DNA from: Astrobacterium formosum
GTDB lineage: Bacteria > Pseudomonadota > Alphaproteobacteria > Rhizobiales > Xanthobacteraceae
NCBI GenBank assembly: GCA_030848545.1
Contig: JAVDCA010000021.1
Coordinates: forward strand, 62,001-126,000
Reading direction: 5' to 3'
DNA: 64,000 nucleotides
Part shown: positions 52,818 to 62,330 of the stretch, one piece after another
Position numbering within the stretch: position 1 is the stretch's first letter
Layout: the number at the start of each line of letters is the position of its first letter
Translations under genes and position numbers: made by a program
The notes under the pieces: generated by a model
Told to the model about the DNA's origin: nothing
Database searches by the model: none
Seen by the model: the letters and a program-made list of their open reading frames with translations, nothing else

Positions 52818-53273
52818 ATGTCGAAGCTTCAGGCCGAAGAAATAGAGTTGGCAGCACGAGTCCGCGCCGCGGAAGATGCCTGGAATACGCGCGAAATCGA
52901 CGCCGTGGTCCGCAGCAGCACGATCGACTGTCAGTGGCGAATTCGTACCGACTTTCTTTGGGGGCGAGAGCAGATACGCGCTTTTATCGCACGCAAATGG
53001 CGCCGCGAGTTGGAGTTGCGCATGGTCCAGGAACTCTGGGCCTGGACTGGACACAAGATAGCGATCCGCATTTCGAGCGAGTTCTGTACCGACAGCGGCA
53101 CCTGGTTCCGGGCTTATGGCAATGAGAATTGGGAGTGCAACGAAGCCGGACTCGTTCATCGCAGACTGAGCTGCATCAACGAGCATCCGATCGAAGAGCA
53201 TGAACGCGTGCTCCGCTGGCCCGCCGGTCCGCGACCTGCGGGCTATCCCACGCTTTCTGAACTGGGCTTGTAG
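52818..53273 (+). CDS. DUF1348/NTF2-like family protein
   Basis: A 151-residue cone-fold protein with the highly conserved family blocks FLWGREQIRAFIARKWRRELE, LWAWTGHKIAIR, WFRAYGNENWE and a closing AGYPTLSELGL. The family is widespread and usually found near oxidative-stress or xenobiotic genes, but has no established reaction. Length and ends match the family, so it appears intact. Spacing of 240 bases from the hydrolase suggests its own promoter. Confidence 0.85.
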   Translation: MSKLQAEEIELAARVRAAEDAWNTREIDAVVRSSTIDCQWRIRTDFLWGREQIRAFIARKWRRELELRMVQELWAWTGHKIAIRISSEFCTDSGTWFRAYGNENWECNEAGLVHRRLSCINEHPIEEHERVLRWPAGPRPAGYPTLSELGL

Positions 53274-53376
53274 CGGTGCGGTCTTTGTCCGCGTTGCTTC
53301 TCCCAAGATCTCAAAGGCGAGTGCTGCGGCTCTGGAGCCAACGACCTGCACTATCGGCTTTATTTCCTAGATTCAG

Positions 53377-53389
53377 TTCACGAAGTGAA
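53377..53389. promoter_or_regulatory. Small palindrome upstream of the STAND regulator
   Basis: TTCAC-GAA-GTGAA lies 26 bases before the regulator ATG, where an operator could sit. Only five pairs per arm, so it may be chance. Confidence 0.3.
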
Positions 53390-53415
53390 TTGCGGAACGA
53401 AAGTTAGGTGTTGGG

Positions 53416-56400
53416 ATGCCTCAACGAGCCCCTTACATACTGCCCGCGACGCCGGATGGAAGCGGCTTTTCGGAAGGGCAGAACGTGGTGGAACACGAGG
53501 CGTCGAGCATCCGCGGCGGACGAATAGCCTTCGGGCCGTTCTGCCTCTCGCCGAGAGAACGGCTGCTGACCTGTAACGGAGCCGCGGTCGATATCGGTGG
53601 GCGATCGCTCAGCCTGCTGATGGCTCTTGTCGAGCAGCCAGGTCAGGTGATCGCAAAGCGCGAACTGCTCAGGCGCGTTTGGCCTGACGTGCTCGTCGAG
53701 GATGGAAGCCTGCGGTTTCACATGGCAGGCCTCCGCAAGGTTTTGCGCGATGGCATTGATGGTGCGCGCTATATCGATACCCAGGTCGGAGTCGGCTATG
53801 CCTTCGTGGCGCCGGTGCGCCATCTCGACGAAGCCAAGTCGGAGACCGTGCTGCAAGATTTGTCGCCGCACCATGAATCGGCGCCATCGATCGTCGGAAG
53901 GCTGCCGGAGCGCATTCCACGCCTTTTTGGACGCGAGAGCGATGTGCAGCTCCTCACCGATCGCATCCTTGGGCACAGCCTGTTCACAATTGTCGGCCCT
54001 GGCGGTGTAGGCAAGACGACGCTGGCCGTGGAGATCGGGCACAGGTTGCTCGCCGAGTTTGCCGACAAGGTCCACTTCGTCGATCTGGGTGCCCTCGAAC
54101 AGCCCGAGCTGGTCCCGTCGGCAATTGCCAACGCGCTGGGAATTCCAGTCCAAGGCGAGAATACGATCGCGGTCGTGCTCGGACATATTCGCGACAAGCG
54201 ACTGCTGCTGCTCCTCGATAATTGCGAGCATCTTGCCGATGCGATCTCGGTCATCGTCGAAGGCATCGGCGATGCTGCACCCGGAGTCACCATTCTTGCA
54301 ACCAGCCGCGAGCCCTTGCGCGCACGTGAGGAGCATGTCCATTGGCTCGGCTCACTCGCCTATCCTGGCGAAACCACAGGACTGGCGATGGAAGATGTGC
54401 TGGCTTATCCCGCCATCCAACTCTTCATCGCGCGCGCTGTCGCGGCCAACAGCACCTTGGCGATTGACCTTGAGGCCGCACGGAAGGTCGCCGAAATCTG
54501 TCGCAGGCTTGACGGCATGGCGTTGCCTATCGAGCTGACCTCCGTGCGAGTCGCGACGCATGGTCTGGAGGCGACAGCGCAACTTATCGGCGAGCGCTTC
54601 AGCCTAGGCTGGATGGGCCGACGTACTGCGCTTCCTCGACAACAGACTCTGCAGGCGACGCTCGATTGGAGCTACCATCTCCTTTCCGACGCCGAACGCC
54701 GAACGCTAGAAAGGCTTTCGGCCTTTCTGGGACCCTTTTCGCACGATGCGGCGCTCGATGTGGTCGCCGACGACACCATCGAGCCGGCCGCGGTCGCCGC
54801 AGCGCTGGATGGACTGATCGCCAAGTCGCTGATTGCGCGGGACCGTGGCGCCGGGGTGAATGCCTATCGGTTGCTGGAGATGACCCGCGCCTATGCGCGG
54901 GAGAAGTTGCTCGCGCACGATCGCGAAGCGGCGCATGCCGCAGCACTCCGCCATGCCCGATATTTTCTGAACCTGTTGGAGGATGTACTTGCGTCGGACG
55001 GCAGCCTGTCGAACGGCATAGAGCGGATAGCAGGACAGATCGGCAATATCCGCAGCGCGCTCGGCGTGGCTTTCGGACCCGATGGCGACACCGCTCTGGC
55101 GGTGCGTTTGGCCGCGGCCAGCGCGCCCGTCTTCCTGAATTTGTCGCTGCTGGTCGAGTGCCGCACTTGGTGTGCGCGTGCGCTTGCCGCGCTCGACAGC
55201 CATTCCGAAGGAACGGCGGCCGAATTGGAACTGCAGGCGGCGCTGGGACTGAGCCTCATGTTCACGCGCGGGAACAGCGGTGCGGTTGAGACTGCGCTTC
55301 GGCGAGCGCTCGAGATCGCGGTCGCGCTGCAGGATCGCTGGAACCAACTTAGGCTGCTCGGTCGGCTGCACATCTTTTTCGAACGGATGGGCAACTATGC
55401 GCTCGCGCGCGACTGGGCACATCGGGCATTGCGAGTGGCCGACGAAATCGGCGAAGCAGATGCCATGGCCGTGGCCTCGTCGCTCGCGGGGATTTCCCAT
55501 CATCTTGCCGGTGATCACTTGCAAGCGAAACCATATCTTGAGCGCTCGGTCCAACTGAGCCCGCCGTCCGAGCGGTGGCGCACCATCCACTATGGATTTG
55601 ATCACCGCAATCGGTCGATGATCGCATTGTCCCGCTCCCTCTGGATCATGGGATATGCGGAACGTGCGCGACAGGTGGCGGAGGAAGCAGTTCGTGAAGC
55701 GGCCAGGCTCGACCATCCGACGACGCACTGCATCGCTTTGATATGGGCATTGCCGACGCATGTCGGCCGAGGAGACATGGTCCGGGCAAAGGAAACTCTC
55801 GATAACCTTGCATCTCTCGCGGAAGCAAACGCATTCGGACCTTACATCGCTGCAATCGGCGGCCTGCGCGGCGCCCAGGCATTGATACTGGGGCATTGGG
55901 GCGATGCGATAGGCATGATCGAAGAGAGCCTCGCGAGACTGCGTGCTGCACGGTACGACCTCCTCACGACATCCTTGTCGACTTACCTAAGTCTGGCACT
56001 TTCGCTCGCTGGACGTGACGAGGAGGCACTCGAGGTGATCAATGCGACTATCGATCGCACTGCCACAAATGGCGACCACATCTTCACGCCCAGTTCGCTG
56101 CGCGTGAAGGCCAATATCCTTCTAAAGATCGCGCCACAAAGCCCGGAAGCGGCAGAGTCCCTGTACCAAGAGGCCCTGGGTTTGAGCCGCCGCCAGGGCG
56201 CGCGGGCTCTAGAACTCCGGATCGCGATGGATATCGCCCAGCTTCGAGCGCGACAGGGCAAAATGGATGAGGCCCGCACGCTGCTATACGAGGTTCGTAG
56301 CGCGTTCACCGAGGGGTTCCAAACGCTCGACCTGCGCGATGCGGACAGGCTTCTCGAAGCGCTGTCGCGTGGTTCCAACTGGAACGACGTAACACTACAG

Positions 56401-56421
56401 TTATCTTTTAAGACGCGTTGA
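53416..56421 (+). CDS. Large transcriptional regulator: OmpR-type wHTH, STAND/NB-ARC ATPase, TPR-like
   Basis: A 1,001-residue protein. Residues 35-130 are an OmpR/PhoB-type winged helix (FCLSPRERLLTCNG, SLRFHMAGLRKVLRDG, IDTQVGVGYAFVAP) without a receiver domain. Residues 160-520 are a STAND-type ATPase with P-loop GPGGVGKTT near 195, Walker B LLLLLDNCEH near 264 and the ATSREPL sensor. The rest is helical TPR-like repeats, the usual ligand-sensing half. Such regulators stay ADP-bound until an inducer triggers assembly. The ATG at 53416 has a poor ribosome-binding site; a GTG at 53487 has GGAAGGG and may be the true start. No target is evident. Confidence 0.85.
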   Translation: MPQRAPYILPATPDGSGFSEGQNVVEHEASSIRGGRIAFGPFCLSPRERLLTCNGAAVDIGGRSLSLLMALVEQPGQVIAKRELLRRVWPDVLVEDGSLRFHMAGLRKVLRDGIDGARYIDTQVGVGYAFVAPVRHLDEAKSETVLQDLSPHHESAPSIVGRLPERIPRLFGRESDVQLLTDRILGHSLFTIVGPGGVGKTTLAVEIGHRLLAEFADKVHFVDLGALEQPELVPSAIANALGIPVQGENTIAVVLGHIRDKRLLLLLDNCEHLADAISVIVEGIGDAAPGVTILATSREPLRAREEHVHWLGSLAYPGETTGLAMEDVLAYPAIQLFIARAVAANSTLAIDLEAARKVAEICRRLDGMALPIELTSVRVATHGLEATAQLIGERFSLGWMGRRTALPRQQTLQATLDWSYHLLSDAERRTLERLSAFLGPFSHDAALDVVADDTIEPAAVAAALDGLIAKSLIARDRGAGVNAYRLLEMTRAYAREKLLAHDREAAHAAALRHARYFLNLLEDVLASDGSLSNGIERIAGQIGNIRSALGVAFGPDGDTALAVRLAAASAPVFLNLSLLVECRTWCARALAALDSHSEGTAAELELQAALGLSLMFTRGNSGAVETALRRALEIAVALQDRWNQLRLLGRLHIFFERMGNYALARDWAHRALRVADEIGEADAMAVASSLAGISHHLAGDHLQAKPYLERSVQLSPPSERWRTIHYGFDHRNRSMIALSRSLWIMGYAERARQVAEEAVREAARLDHPTTHCIALIWALPTHVGRGDMVRAKETLDNLASLAEANAFGPYIAAIGGLRGAQALILGHWGDAIGMIEESLARLRAARYDLLTTSLSTYLSLALSLAGRDEEALEVINATIDRTATNGDHIFTPSSLRVKANILLKIAPQSPEAAESLYQEALGLSRRQGARALELRIAMDIAQLRARQGKMDEARTLLYEVRSAFTEGFQTLDLRDADRLLEALSRGSNWNDVTLQLSFKTR

Positions 56422-56729
56422 GCACTCATTCTCGGCCGCAGCCAATATTTGATGGGATCGTCTCCCGCAACTGTTTCGATCTGAAAGCGATCTGATTCGG
56501 CACTGGAACGACGCGAGCGGGCGGAGTTCGTACGTCCAGCCGTCGGGACACTCGTCACTTAAGGACAATTCCGGTCTAGAGGACGTTCGCCGATGTCCTA
56601 TTTGAGCTTGGGAAGTGGCGCTCGACCCCAATCGGTAAAATCGACGTGCGCTGCTTCGCAGAAGCAATAGAAGCCTCCCCTCAAAGGGCGCTCCCGAGGC
56701 ATCTGCAATGCCCATATATGGAGAATGAG

Positions 56730-56948
56730 ATGAGCATCGTTTCAGCGGTTGAGGACCTCCGGCGGCTGGCACGTGATACCGCGAGACTGGCTCGCTATCA
56801 CCCGTGCATCGAGCGCGTACATGCAGACTTGGTCGCATTCAGCAGCAATGGCAGTGAAGTTGCACACGCCGACGAATTCTACGCGGATACGGAACTCATC
56901 CTTTCAGATGTGTTGGAACTTCAGCATCTCGCAAGAATTCTGAGTTGA
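56730..56948 (+). CDS. Small hypothetical protein
   Basis: A 72-residue frame, MSIVSAVEDLRRLARDTARLARYHP at the N-terminus and acidic in the middle, with no cysteine-rich or membrane segment. GGAG sits seven bases before the ATG at 56730. I recognise no family. About 300 bases without a gene precede it. Coding status rests on the ribosome-binding site and helix-like composition only. Confidence 0.4.
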   Translation: MSIVSAVEDLRRLARDTARLARYHPCIERVHADLVAFSSNGSEVAHADEFYADTELILSDVLELQHLARILS

Positions 56949-56984
56949 CCCGGCAATCGCGCAGCCCGGTCGGAGGAATCGGGC

Positions 56985-57345
56985 CATTAGGCCGAACCGC
57001 TCATTTGTCAGGGCGAGGCTGATGATAGGCCCGACCCGCGATCAGGCTCGGCGCGGCCGGTCAGCGCGTGGATCTTCGTTGTCCGGCCCCCTCGCGAGCG
57101 GCCTGACGGAAGCTCCCCCTTTTCCGCCCGCCACACAGCGGTAGGTCTTAATGTGGGCCAAGTCGATCGCGATCGCGCCGATGATCCCGGTCGAGCCAGT
57201 CAAAGCCTCGAAATTCTCGAACCAGACACCTGCCGGCTCCATCGATTGAAGCGGTCGTAGACGTCGTGTAAGGCGCTTCGCGCAACCCCGATCGTTTGCT
57301 CCGACGAGCGTCGATGTCATCTCGCACCCGCCGATATCCGCGAAT
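56985..57345 (-). pseudogene. IS5-family (IS427-type) transposase remnant
   Basis: The minus strand carries, in different frames, LREALYDVYDRFNRW, GVWFENFEALTGSTGIIGAIAIDLAHIKTYRCVAGGKGG and RSRGGRTTKIHAL, in the order of IS5/IS427 transposases. The first catalytic aspartate (IAIDLAHIK) is present; the C-terminal part with the other acidic residues is missing. Several frameshifts make it dead. It lies at the left end of the acyl-CoA operon. Confidence 0.72.
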
Positions 57346-57362
57346 CCGGACGGTTTTTGAGA

Positions 57363-58076
57363 TCACCTCGGCGTCTTGCGTGGCGCAAGCGTCTCGTCGA
57401 AATCGTCCAGGCGCGGCATCGGCAGGAATGGCCGGTCGTCGATCATCGAAACGGCGGCCTTCAATTCGGCCAGCATCCGTGTCCGTTCGGCTTCGTCCAC
57501 ATACGGCACGTGATAGGCGATGAAAGGCCGGTGGACGGCGAGACCGACATAGCCGAGCGTCCCCTGGAAGAAGTGACGCAGGAGCTGTCCTTCGAGATCG
57601 CCGTGAATAGCATCGTCGCCGAACATGTGCCGACGCCCGCCGAGGCTGATCGCCGCGAAAGCCCGCTTGCCGGCGAGACCGCCTTTGCCGTAGATGCGGC
57701 GGCCGCCGTAGAACGCTCCGGACAGGAACACCCGGTCGAACCATCCCTTCAGGATCGCCGGCATGCTGAACCAGAAGACCGGAAACGTGAACACGAGCAG
57801 GTCGGCGGCGAGCACCTTGTCGACTTCGTCGCGGATGTCCGCCGCGATCGTCCCGGCCGCATGGGCGTGGCGCTGCTCGAGCGCGCAGTTGAGGTAGTCG
57901 GCCCGCGCACGGACGGGAAAATCGGCCGCCGACAGCACCGGATTGAAACGCATTTCGTAGAGATCCGAGATCGTCACCGTCGCGCCCTGCTCCACCAGGG
58001 TCTCACGGACGACGTCGCGCATGGCCGCCACGAAGGAACACGGCTCGGGGTGCGCGTGGATCAAATGCGCATGCAT
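57363..58076 (-). CDS. NAD(P)H:quinone oxidoreductase, flavodoxin-like fold
   Basis: A 237-residue flavodoxin-fold protein of the NQO/KefF-like group: HLIHAHPEPCSF at the N-terminus, ADLLVFTFPVFWFSMPAILKGWFDRVF in the centre and a GGRRHMFG loop. These FAD/FMN enzymes reduce quinones by two electrons in the cytoplasm. A strong hairpin separates it from the acyl-CoA operon upstream, so it is probably expressed apart from it. Confidence 0.85.
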   Translation of the reverse strand: MHAHLIHAHPEPCSFVAAMRDVVRETLVEQGATVTISDLYEMRFNPVLSAADFPVRARADYLNCALEQRHAHAAGTIAADIRDEVDKVLAADLLVFTFPVFWFSMPAILKGWFDRVFLSGAFYGGRRIYGKGGLAGKRAFAAISLGGRRHMFGDDAIHGDLEGQLLRHFFQGTLGYVGLAVHRPFIAYHVPYVDEAERTRMLAELKAAVSMIDDRPFLPMPRLDDFDETLAPRKTPR

Positions 58077-58139
58077 GAGGGTCTCTCCACCCGTTTTGAT
58101 TCCGCTTCCCGGCGCTCGCCCCCCGAACAGTCATGCCCC

Positions 58140-58165
58140 GAGGGCCGTCCAACCGGACGGCCCTC
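58140..58165 (-). terminator. Strong hairpin ending the acyl-CoA operon
   Basis: GAGGGCCGTCC-AACC-GGACGGCCCTC, an 11-pair perfect stem with a four-base loop, begins 12 bases after the enoyl-CoA hydratase stop. No T-tract follows, but position and stability suggest a transcript end. Confidence 0.65.
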
Positions 58166-58177
58166 AGAATCGCTGCG

Positions 58178-58951
58178 TCAGGTCCGGAACGCCGGTTTGC
58201 GCTTTTCGACGAAGGCGCTCATCCCTTCCTTCTGGTCCGGACCGGAAAAGCAGGTCGCGAACGTCTCAGCTTCGAACGCATATCCGTCCTCCGAGCCCAT
58301 CTCGCTGCCGCGCATGATGGCGAGCTTGGCTTGGGCGACCGCGAGCGGGCTCTTGGCCAGGATCCTGCCGACGATCGCTTCCGCCGTCGCCAGCAGTTCC
58401 TCCGGCGCCACCACCTTGTCGATCAGCCCGATGCGAAGGGCCTCCTCGGCATCGATGGTATCGCCGGAGAAGACCAAGAGCTTGGACATGCTCTTGCCGA
58501 TGAGCCGCGTCAGGCGCTGGGTGCCGGCGAAGCCCGGGATGATACCCAGACCGACCTCGGGTTGACCGAACTTCGCCTTGGCCGAGGCGATCCGAATGTC
58601 ACAGGCCAGAGCCAGCTCGCAACCGCCGCCCAACGCGAACCCGTTGATGGCAGCGATGACCGGGCGCGGGAAGTTCTCGATGCGCGAGAACACCTCCTGG
58701 CCGAGCCGCGACCAATTGCGCGCCTCGAGCGCCGACATGTCGACCATCTCCGAGATGTCGGCGCCGGCCACAAAGGCCTTTTCGGCGCCGGTGAGGATCA
58801 CGGCGCCGACCTCGCGATCGTCCTTCAACGCGGCGAACGTCGCATCCAGTTCCAGGACCGTCGACCGGTTCAGCGCGTTGAGGACTTTTGGACGGTTGAC
58901 CGTGACGACGGCGTGACCGTTCCGCTTTTCCACAATCAGATTGCTGTCCAT
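58178..58951 (-). CDS. Enoyl-CoA hydratase (crotonase family)
   Basis: A 257-residue crotonase. The CoA oxyanion motif AFVAGADISEM, GFALGGGCELALACDIRIAS with the first catalytic glutamate, and FGQPEVGLGIIPGFAGTQRL with the second are all present, so hydratase activity is expected. In this operon it would hydrate crotonyl-CoA, the product of the 4-hydroxybutyryl-CoA dehydratase, to (S)-3-hydroxybutyryl-CoA. It follows the dehydrogenase gene by 10 bases and is the last gene before the hairpin. The ATG at 58951 has GAGAGACGG upstream. Confidence 0.9.
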   Translation of the reverse strand: MDSNLIVEKRNGHAVVTVNRPKVLNALNRSTVLELDATFAALKDDREVGAVILTGAEKAFVAGADISEMVDMSALEARNWSRLGQEVFSRIENFPRPVIAAINGFALGGGCELALACDIRIASAKAKFGQPEVGLGIIPGFAGTQRLTRLIGKSMSKLLVFSGDTIDAEEALRIGLIDKVVAPEELLATAEAIVGRILAKSPLAVAQAKLAIMRGSEMGSEDGYAFEAETFATCFSGPDQKEGMSAFVEKRKPAFRT

Positions 58952-58961
58952 GTTCCGTCTC

Positions 58962-59822
58962 TCATTTCGACGCGTATTCGAAGAATCCGCGACCGGACTT
59001 GCGCCCCAGCCAGCCGGCCTGGACGTATTTGCGCAGCAGTGGACAGGGGCGATATTTCGAATCGCCGTAGCCATCGTGCAGGACCTCCATCACGGACAGA
59101 ATGGTGTCCAGTCCGATCAGATCGGCGAGCGCGAGCGGACCCATGGGATGGTTGAAGCCGAGCTTGGCGACGGTGTCGACGTCGGCCGGGCTGGCGGTCC
59201 CTTCCATGAGCGTATAGACGGCTTCGTTGATCATCGGCACCATGATGCGATTGCCGCAGAAGCCCGGATAGTCTTCCACCTTGACGGGCTGCTTCTTCAG
59301 GCGTTCGGCCAATTCGCGGGTCACCGCGTAGGTTTCGGGCGATGTCGCCAAGCCAACGATCAGCTCGACGAGCTGCATCATCGGCACAGGGTTGAAGAAA
59401 TGCATCCCGATGACGTTTTGCGGACGCTTCGTCGTCGCGGCGACCTTAGACACCGGCAGCGACGACGTATTGGTGGCCAGGATCACCTGCGGCGGCGCCG
59501 CGGCGTCGAGGCGCGTGAAGATTTCCTTCTTGATCTCGAACTTCTCTGGTGCCGCCTCGATGATGAAGTCGGCCTGCGCGGCCGCCGCCTCGAGATCGAG
59601 GGTCCCCTTGATACGGCCGAGCAACGCCGATTTGGCGGCCGCGTCCATCTTGCCCTTCTCGACCAGTTTGGCGAGACCCTTGTCGATGCCCTTCAGTCCA
59701 CGGTCGACGAATTCCGACTTGATGTCCTGGAGCGTCACGTCGATGCCGATGCCGGCAGCGACCTGAGCGATGCCGGCGCCCATCTGCCCGGCGCCGACGA
59801 TCAGAAGCTTCTGTATTGCCAT
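58962..59822 (-). CDS. 3-hydroxybutyryl-CoA dehydrogenase
   Basis: A 286-residue enzyme of the short 3-hydroxyacyl-CoA dehydrogenase type. NAD-binding GAGQMGAGIAQ lies at residues 10-20, the catalytic histidine in GMHFFNPVPMMQLVE, and the C-terminal domain in PGFCGNRIMVPMINEA and NHPMGPLALADLIGLD. It oxidises 3-hydroxybutyryl-CoA to acetoacetyl-CoA, between the hydratase and the thiolase encoded beside it. Length fits the family. Confidence 0.92.
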   Translation of the reverse strand: MAIQKLLIVGAGQMGAGIAQVAAGIGIDVTLQDIKSEFVDRGLKGIDKGLAKLVEKGKMDAAAKSALLGRIKGTLDLEAAAAQADFIIEAAPEKFEIKKEIFTRLDAAAPPQVILATNTSSLPVSKVAATTKRPQNVIGMHFFNPVPMMQLVELIVGLATSPETYAVTRELAERLKKQPVKVEDYPGFCGNRIMVPMINEAVYTLMEGTASPADVDTVAKLGFNHPMGPLALADLIGLDTILSVMEVLHDGYGDSKYRPCPLLRKYVQAGWLGRKSGRGFFEYASK

Positions 59823-59857
59823 GTCTAAACCCCGTGATTGCGTTTGTGGTCCGTCCG

Positions 59858-61036
59858 TCAGGCCTGCCTGAGAACGGTGGCAATGGCCGGTCCGCCGCCG
59901 ACGCACAACGAGGCCAGGCCGTACTCGACCTTGCGGCGTGCCATCTCGTAGATCAGCGACACGAGAATCCGCGCCGCCGTACAGCCGACCGGATGACCGA
60001 GACCGATGCCGGACCCGTTGGCGTTGATGTCGTCGAACGACAGCTTGAGCTCGCGATTGACCGCCAGGAACTGGGCGGCGAAAGCCTCGTTGATCTCGTA
60101 ATAGCCGATGTCTTTCGCCTCCAGGCCGGCGACCTTGATCACTTTCGGCACCGCATAGGCCGGGCCGATACCCATGACTTCCGGCGGCACGCCCACGTTG
60201 GCGGTGGCGACCAGACGCGCGAGCGGTTCGATTCCGAGTTCGTCGGCCTTCTCGGCCGCCATCAGAACGAGGGCCGCGGCGCCGTCATTGACACCCGAGG
60301 CGTTGCCGGCGGTGACGGTGCCGTCCTTTTTGAAGGCCGGTTTCATCGACTTCAGGCGCTCGATGCTGATGTCGGTTCGCGGGTGCTCGTCCTTATCCAC
60401 CACCGTCGCGCCCTTGCGGGTCTGGATGGTGACCGGGACGATCTCGTCCTTGAATATCCCGGCGGCGATCGCCTTGTTGGCGCGATCGTGGCTCATGACG
60501 GCGAGTTCGTCCTGCTCTTCGCGCGGAATCGCGTAGCGCTCGGCCAGGTTCTCGGCGGTCAGGCCCATGTGATAGCCCATCATGGCGCAGATCAGGCCGT
60601 CGTGGAGCATCGAATCGAGGACTTCGCCGGTACCCATGCGATAGCCCTCGCGAGCGGCTTTCAGCAGATAGGGCGCCTGCGTCATGCTCTCGATGCCGAC
60701 GGCGACCGCGATGTCCGTCTTGCCGAGCATGATCGACTGGCTGGCGATTTCGAACGCCCTCATGCCGGAGCCGCACTGCTGGTCGACCGTGCAGGCGTAG
60801 CCTTCGGCCGGCATGCCGCATTTGAGCTGGATCTGGCGGCCCGGATTGCCCTTGCAGCCGGCCTTGTAGATCGTGCCGCACGCGAGTTCGCTCACCGCGT
60901 CCGGCTTCAGGCCGGCTTGCGCGAGCGCGGCGTTGACTGCCGTAACGCCGAGGTCGACGGCGCTGACGTCCTTGAGCGAGCCGAGGAAATCGCCGATCGG
61001 CGTCCTCTTGGCTCCGACGATGACGACTTCACGCAT
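59858..61036 (-). CDS. Acetyl-CoA acetyltransferase (thiolase)
   Basis: A 392-residue thiolase. The acyl-accepting Cys88 lies in QQCGSGMRA, His348 in [12 protein letters not shown] and the second active-site Cys378 in LCVGGGPA. It would cleave acetoacetyl-CoA to two acetyl-CoA, completing the pathway. The start overlaps the CoA-transferase stop by eight bases. The enzyme is the AtoB/PhaA size class. Confidence 0.92.
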   Translation of the reverse strand: MREVVIVGAKRTPIGDFLGSLKDVSAVDLGVTAVNAALAQAGLKPDAVSELACGTIYKAGCKGNPGRQIQLKCGMPAEGYACTVDQQCGSGMRAFEIASQSIMLGKTDIAVAVGIESMTQAPYLLKAAREGYRMGTGEVLDSMLHDGLICAMMGYHMGLTAENLAERYAIPREEQDELAVMSHDRANKAIAAGIFKDEIVPVTIQTRKGATVVDKDEHPRTDISIERLKSMKPAFKKDGTVTAGNASGVNDGAAALVLMAAEKADELGIEPLARLVATANVGVPPEVMGIGPAYAVPKVIKVAGLEAKDIGYYEINEAFAAQFLAVNRELKLSFDDINANGSGIGLGHPVGCTAARILVSLIYEMARRKVEYGLASLCVGGGPAIATVLRQA

Positions 61037-62261
61037 GGACCTTCTCCTGTTCCTGTCCGATGACTTTCTGTTGCCGCAGTTCCGCCACTTCGGCGTCGCT
61101 GAGGCCGAGCATGCCCTTGAGCACGACCTCGTTGTGCTCCCCGAGGAGCGGCGGCGGCTCCGAGTTGACGACCGTGGTGGCGGAGAAGCGCATCGGCGTC
61201 GCCGGCAACTTCACCTTGCCCTGGAGCGGATCGTCGACCTCGACGATCATGTCGCGCATCAAGAGCTGCGGATCCTGCAGCAGTTGTTCGATATCGAGCA
61301 CCGGTGCCGAAGGGACGTCGTTCTTCTCGAGCACCGCGAGCGCCTCGCCGAGGTCGTCGAAGGTCTTCAGCCACGCCTCGATGGCGGCGATGACCTCGCC
61401 CTGATTGACGGCACGCAGAGTCGGGTTCTTGAACCTCTCGTCCTCGATCATGTCCGGCCGCTGGATGGCCGCGCAAAGCCGCGCCCAGATCGCCGAGTTG
61501 AGTGCACCGAGGACGACGTACCGGCCGCGGCCGGCGTCGAACACGCCGTAGGGGCCCATGGTGGCGTGATGGCAGCCGCTGCGCGCCGGCTTGTCCTTGC
61601 CGCCCGACATGGTGACGCGTGTGACGGCGGTCTCCAGGATCGCCGTCAGACAGTCGCGCAAGGAGATGTCGATGTGCTGACCCTTGCCGGTGCGCTCCCG
61701 ATAGAACAGTGCCGCGCCGATGGCGCCGAGCGCGTGGGCGCTGGCATTGACGTCACCGATCGATGTGCCACAGCGATCCGGCGGACGGTCCGGGAAACCG
61801 CTCATCCACATCAGGCCGCTCATCGCCTGCGCGACGATGTCGTAGCCGACTCGCTGCGCATATGGTCCCTCCTGGCCGAAGGTCGATATCGAGCACATGA
61901 TGATGTTCGGTTTGACCTTCCTGAATGCTGCGTAGTCGAGTCCGAGCGATGCCATGACGCCGGGCTTGAAGTTTTCGATCACGAGGTCGGCGCGCTTGGC
62001 GAGGCGAAAGACGATTTCCTTGGCGCGCGGATCCTTCAGATTGAGCGTGATCGACTTCTTTCCCCGGTTGAGCATCATGTAGTAGCCGCTCTGGCCGCCG
62101 CGGCCGATGGGAGGCAAGGCGCGTTCGTCGGCGCCTTTTCCCGGCTGTTCGATCTTGATGATTTCGGCCCCGAGGTCGCAGAGCATCTGCGTCAGGTAGG
62201 GCCCGGCCAAGACACGGGTGAAATCGAGCACCCGGATGCCGTCCAGATTTCGGTCTGTCAT
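61029..62261 (-). CDS. Class III CoA-transferase (CaiB/formyl-CoA transferase family)
   Basis: A 410-residue family III CoA-transferase. The N-terminal VLDFTRVLAGPYLTQMLCDLGAEIIKIE and catalytic Asp170 (TSIGDVNAS) are typical, with the GKGQHIDISL strand after. These enzymes move CoA between carboxylic acids through an aspartyl-CoA anhydride. In this operon activation of 4-hydroxybutyrate to its CoA ester is the simplest role, which is inference. It starts 69 bases after the small CGNCNP gene. Confidence 0.9.
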   Translation of the reverse strand: MTDRNLDGIRVLDFTRVLAGPYLTQMLCDLGAEIIKIEQPGKGADERALPPIGRGGQSGYYMMLNRGKKSITLNLKDPRAKEIVFRLAKRADLVIENFKPGVMASLGLDYAAFRKVKPNIIMCSISTFGQEGPYAQRVGYDIVAQAMSGLMWMSGFPDRPPDRCGTSIGDVNASAHALGAIGAALFYRERTGKGQHIDISLRDCLTAILETAVTRVTMSGGKDKPARSGCHHATMGPYGVFDAGRGRYVVLGALNSAIWARLCAAIQRPDMIEDERFKNPTLRAVNQGEVIAAIEAWLKTFDDLGEALAVLEKNDVPSAPVLDIEQLLQDPQLLMRDMIVEVDDPLQGKVKLPATPMRFSATTVVNSEPPPLLGEHNEVVLKGMLGLSDAEVAELRQQKVIGQEQEKVHA

Positions 62262-62330
62262 TCTTCGCTCCAGATAAATCGAGTCCCCTCCGCATCGCGC
62301 GTGCAGGCGCGGCGCGGCTCTTTCGCTGTT

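Noticed and set aside
53404-54342. A 312-codon minus-strand frame at the start of the STAND regulator
   Set aside because: Antisense to the wHTH and P-loop of the regulator, which have clear motifs.
57148-57744. A 198-codon minus-strand frame overlapping the quinone reductase
   Set aside because: It joins a shadow of the reductase to a frame of the IS5 remnant and has no start of its own.
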